Source: Candidatus Aminicenantota bacterium (GTDB lineage Bacteria; Acidobacteriota; Aminicenantia; Aminicenantales; Saccharicenantaceae). From it: a DNA stretch of 54,682 nt. The notes under the pieces were generated by a model. The model did not search any database. It worked only from the letters and a program-made list of their open reading frames with translations, and had not been told where the DNA came from. The stretch lies in assembly GCA_013178315.1 (NCBI GenBank), contig JABLWX010000032.1:1-54682 (forward strand), in the 5' to 3' direction. The translations under genes were made by a program, and so were the position numbers. The first letter of the stretch is position 1, and each line of letters begins with the position of its first letter. Of this stretch, positions 52,292 to 54,682 are shown one piece after another.

Positions 52292-53920
52292 ATGGCTTTC
52301 AAGAAAGCGAGGAAAATTTTTCTTCCGGCCGGCCTGGTGCTGGTCCTGGCCTGGCTGTGGTTGTCCGCTCAGGCCACTCAAAGCGGGCTGGCCGACTGGC
52401 CCGGCCAGGATGAAGGCTGGGGCTGCACCAGCATCATGGTTGGACGCCTGGCCTCGGCCGATGGCTCGGTTATAACCTGTCATACCTGCGACGGGAACTA
52501 CCGCCAGTGGGTAAACATCGTTCCGCGACGCCAGAATAAGCCGGGGACGATGAACAAGGTGTACGAGGGTCGGATGCACACCGAGACTCCTCAGGATATG
52601 AAAGGAGTAATACTCAAAGGCGAGGTGCCTGAGGTTCCAGAAACTTTTGCCTTTCTCAATACGGCCTACCCGGCCCTGAACGAATTCGGACTGGCCATTG
52701 GCGAAACCACCATCGGCGGGAAACAGGAACTGTACAACCCGGAAGGCATGTTCATGATCGAAGAGCTGGAAAGGTTGATGCTGGAAAGATGCAAAACGGC
52801 CCGGGAAGCCATCAAGCTGGCTGGGGAACTGGTCAAGCAGTATGGCTACGGAGACTATGGCGAATGCCTGACCATAGCTGATAGCCGGGAGGTCTGGCAT
52901 TTTGAAATCTTTGGTGCCGGCCCGCTGGAAAAGGGAGCGGTCTGGGCCGCGGTCAGGATCCCTGATGACCAGGTTGGTATTTCGGCCAACATTCCCCGCA
53001 TAGGCCAGTTGAACTTAAAGGACCCTAATAATTATATGGCTTCCGACAATGTATTCAGGGTGGCCGAGGAAATGGGCTGGTGGGACCCCAAGAAAGGCGA
53101 ACCCTTCAAGTTCTGGAAAGCCTATGGTGGGCCCAAAGCTTTTGCCATCAGGGAATATTTTGTTTTCAGCCAGCTGGCCCCGTCACTGAAGCTTGACCTG
53201 AACGCCGAGGAGCTACCCTTTTCCATAAAACCCGAAAAGAAGGTATCGGTTCGCGACATCCTGCGCCTGTACCGGGAAACCTATGAAGGAACCGAATATG
53301 ATATGAGCCGGAACCTGATGGTCAAAAGGAGGAATTCGGAGGAGCTGAGCAAAAGCCCGGTGGTCAGCAACTGGATGTCACGAGACTGGATTACTCTTAT
53401 CAACACCCTTAAACCGGGCACGATTTCCCCGCAGCGCACCATTGCCATCAATGCCTGTGCTTATGCCACGGTCATCCAGCTTAGAAGCTGGCTGCCGCCG
53501 GCAGTTGGGGCGGTCTGCTGGTTTGCCTTTGACAATCCGGCCCTGAGTGCCAGGATACCAATCTTTGCCGGGGTAACCGAGCTTCCCCCGGGTTTTGAAG
53601 TCTGTGCCCAGCACCGGTACCGGGAAGACTCAGCGGCCTGGATGTTCCGCCGGGCCAACCGGCTGGCCATACTGCGCTGGGGTGACAACCGCCAGGTCAT
53701 GGAAGATACAGTCCGGGCCTTTGAAGAAAAAGCCATGGCTGAATTACCCCTGGTTGAAAAGAAAGTGCTGGAAATCATGAACAGCAAGACACCCGACAAA
53801 GAACTGCTGACCGTGAATCAATACCTGACCCAGTACACCGGTGATTTTGCCAGAGCGGCCATGCAGAAATACCGTGAACTTTATGAACAGTTCTGGACGA
53901 GATATGCCCGGGGATTCTAA
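52292..53920 (+). CDS. Secreted C69-family dipeptidase (PepD-like Ntn hydrolase)
   Basis: An exported cysteine peptidase of 542 residues. The signal peptide (about 1-28) is followed by a short propeptide to Cys45 in EGWGCTSIMVG, the N-terminal nucleophile exposed by autocleavage in C69 enzymes. ASADGSVITCHTCD, NEFGLAIGETTIGG and YGYGDYGECLTIADSREVWHFE are family landmarks. Such dipeptidases degrade small peptides; export makes a periplasmic or extracellular scavenging role likely, feeding amino acids or peptides to uptake systems such as the OPT carrier. It is a single-gene unit with its own strong promoter. Confidence 0.9.
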   Translation: MAFKKARKIFLPAGLVLVLAWLWLSAQATQSGLADWPGQDEGWGCTSIMVGRLASADGSVITCHTCDGNYRQWVNIVPRRQNKPGTMNKVYEGRMHTETPQDMKGVILKGEVPEVPETFAFLNTAYPALNEFGLAIGETTIGGKQELYNPEGMFMIEELERLMLERCKTAREAIKLAGELVKQYGYGDYGECLTIADSREVWHFEIFGAGPLEKGAVWAAVRIPDDQVGISANIPRIGQLNLKDPNNYMASDNVFRVAEEMGWWDPKKGEPFKFWKAYGGPKAFAIREYFVFSQLAPSLKLDLNAEELPFSIKPEKKVSVRDILRLYRETYEGTEYDMSRNLMVKRRNSEELSKSPVVSNWMSRDWITLINTLKPGTISPQRTIAINACAYATVIQLRSWLPPAVGAVCWFAFDNPALSARIPIFAGVTELPPGFEVCAQHRYREDSAAWMFRRANRLAILRWGDNRQVMEDTVRAFEEKAMAELPLVEKKVLEIMNSKTPDKELLTVNQYLTQYTGDFARAAMQKYRELYEQFWTRYARGF

Positions 53921-53933
53921 GGGCCTGTCCGGC

Positions 53934-54682
53934 TCAGGTCGGGCTCGGTCCAGGTCGGGTTGACATCCTGGATAGGCGGAAGAATAAAAACGCGGCGGTC
54001 ACTTGAGCCAGCACCGAGAACAGGACCATGGCTCCCAGCTGCCGGCTGTAGAGAAATCCCATCAGGGCGCTTCCGGCAAACCAGGCCGCTCCGAAAATGG
54101 CGTTAAAAATTCCGTAAGCGGTGGCCCGTTTTTCCGGTGAGATCATGTTGGCCACCACCGCTTTCAGGATCGATTCCAGGGCGCCCATCCCGATACCCCA
54201 GAGGACTATTCCGGCAATGACCAATGTTTTCTGGCCCGAAAGAAAAACCAGGGGAGCAAAGAAGGCCGAAATCAGGGTGGAAATCATCAGGGCCCCAAGG
54301 CCAATGCGGTCAAAGAGCCGACCGAAGATGAGGGCGGCCACGGCATCGATGCCCATGGCCAGGGTGTAAAGTAGCGGGATGGTGGCTCCGGCAAAGAGGC
54401 CGGTTTTCTGGAAATGAAAACCGAGCAGCGGGAAGTCAGCAAAGCCGGCGGCCAAAAACGAGGTTCCGATAAGATACAGCCAGAAACGACGGCCAAAGTT
54501 CTTTTCCCAGACTTTTTGTTCCTTGATTTCAAAACGGCTTGGCTCAGGGTAACGAATTCGACCGAGAGTCAGAACCACCATGGCCAGCAAAGCTGGCAGG
54601 AGAAGAAAGGCAAAACCGCGACGGTAGCTGCTGACTGTACCCAGTCCACGGTTCAGGAAAACTATGAGGGCCAGAAACAACG
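53934..54682 (-). CDS. Major facilitator superfamily transporter, 3' part
   Basis: The frame runs off the right edge, so only the last 249 or so residues are visible. They contain about seven hydrophobic helices, with GRLFDRIGLGALM as the second-half MFS loop motif and PEKRATAYGIFNAIFGAAWFAG downstream, a pattern seen in many bacterial MFS exporters. The initial residues in view are not a true start. Substrate is unknown. It is convergent with the C69 gene (13 bp between stop codons). Confidence 0.85.
   Translation of the reverse strand, partial: LFLALIVFLNRGLGTVSSYRRGFAFLLLPALLAMVVLTLGRIRYPEPSRFEIKEQKVWEKNFGRRFWLYLIGTSFLAAGFADFPLLGFHFQKTGLFAGATIPLLYTLAMGIDAVAALIFGRLFDRIGLGALMISTLISAFFAPLVFLSGQKTLVIAGIVLWGIGMGALESILKAVVANMISPEKRATAYGIFNAIFGAAWFAGSALMGFLYSRQLGAMVLFSVLAQVTAAFLFFRLSRMSTRPGPSPT

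Noticed and set aside
1-54682. Mobile element, prophage, defence island or CRISPR array
   Set aside because: No transposase, integrase, phage structural gene, restriction or toxin-antitoxin gene and no regularly spaced repeat is visible. Gene content and codon character are uniform throughout.

Overview
The window is one contiguous piece of a moderately GC-rich bacterial chromosome with 39 recognisable protein-coding genes, two of them cut by the window ends. There are no rRNA or tRNA genes, insertion sequences, phage genes or CRISPR arrays. An OmpA-type outer-membrane lipoprotein, two genes with clean lipoboxes, lspA/lgt, and mreBCD-mrdA-rodA indicate a rod-shaped diderm. Secreted peptidases and Ntn hydrolases (M14, C69, C45/AAT-like), TldD/TldE, an OPT oligopeptide transporter, a DUF5107-TPR lipoprotein and an orphan GH-D-clan alpha-galactosidase-like lipoprotein suggest a peptide- and sugar-scavenging heterotroph. 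This mix resembles the candidate phylum Aminicenantota (OP8) or other Acidobacteriota-related lineages. That placement is inferred from gene content, not from a marker tree.

Layout. 1-8.6 kb: 3' part of an EF-hand-loop protein, fructose-1,6-bisphosphatase (-), YitT-family protein (-), MFS transporter and nitroreductase (+), TldE and TldD (-). 8.7-16.2 kb: nadC-nadB, then ileS (one reading-frame break), lspA, lgt and an RluA-family pseudouridine synthase. 16.3-18.4 kb: an EF-G paralogue, followed by a 516-bp gene-free stretch with several perfect short hairpins. 18.9-23.3 kb: three consecutive exported-protein genes (AAT-like Ntn hydrolase, ChaN-PDZ protein, M14 carboxypeptidase). 23.3-30.6 kb: OmpA lipoprotein, DUF5107-TPR lipoprotein, secreted metallo-beta-lactamase-fold protein (all -), and the GH-D-clan glycosidase (+).

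30.6-38.6 kb is a TCA-cycle block. sucC-sucD and icd-mdh lie on the minus strand, with a terminator between them. acnB plus a short-chain dehydrogenase are read divergently from icd. 38.7-43.5 kb: a stand-alone EF-Tu-domain-II/U32C-like small protein, a membrane-anchored M23 peptidase, def-fmt (fmt carries a reading-frame break) and an OPT transporter. 43.6-51.4 kb: mreB-mreC-mreD-mrdA-rodA and a radical SAM/DUF2344 protein, tightly packed or overlapping. The right end has a WbqC-family protein, a secreted C69 dipeptidase and the 3' half of an MFS transporter.

Useful signals read directly: near-consensus sigma-70-type promoters with 17-bp spacers before nadC, icd, acnB, mreB and the C69 peptidase. 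Those of nadC and def sit so close to the start codon that the transcripts should be leaderless. Full-length homology on both sides of the breaks in ileS and fmt points to single-base sequence errors or, less likely, recoding. No clearly new defence or mobile system is visible. The best leads are the possible leaderless transcripts, the structured gene-free stretch at 18.4-18.9 kb, the exported hydrolase cluster and the ileS shift site.
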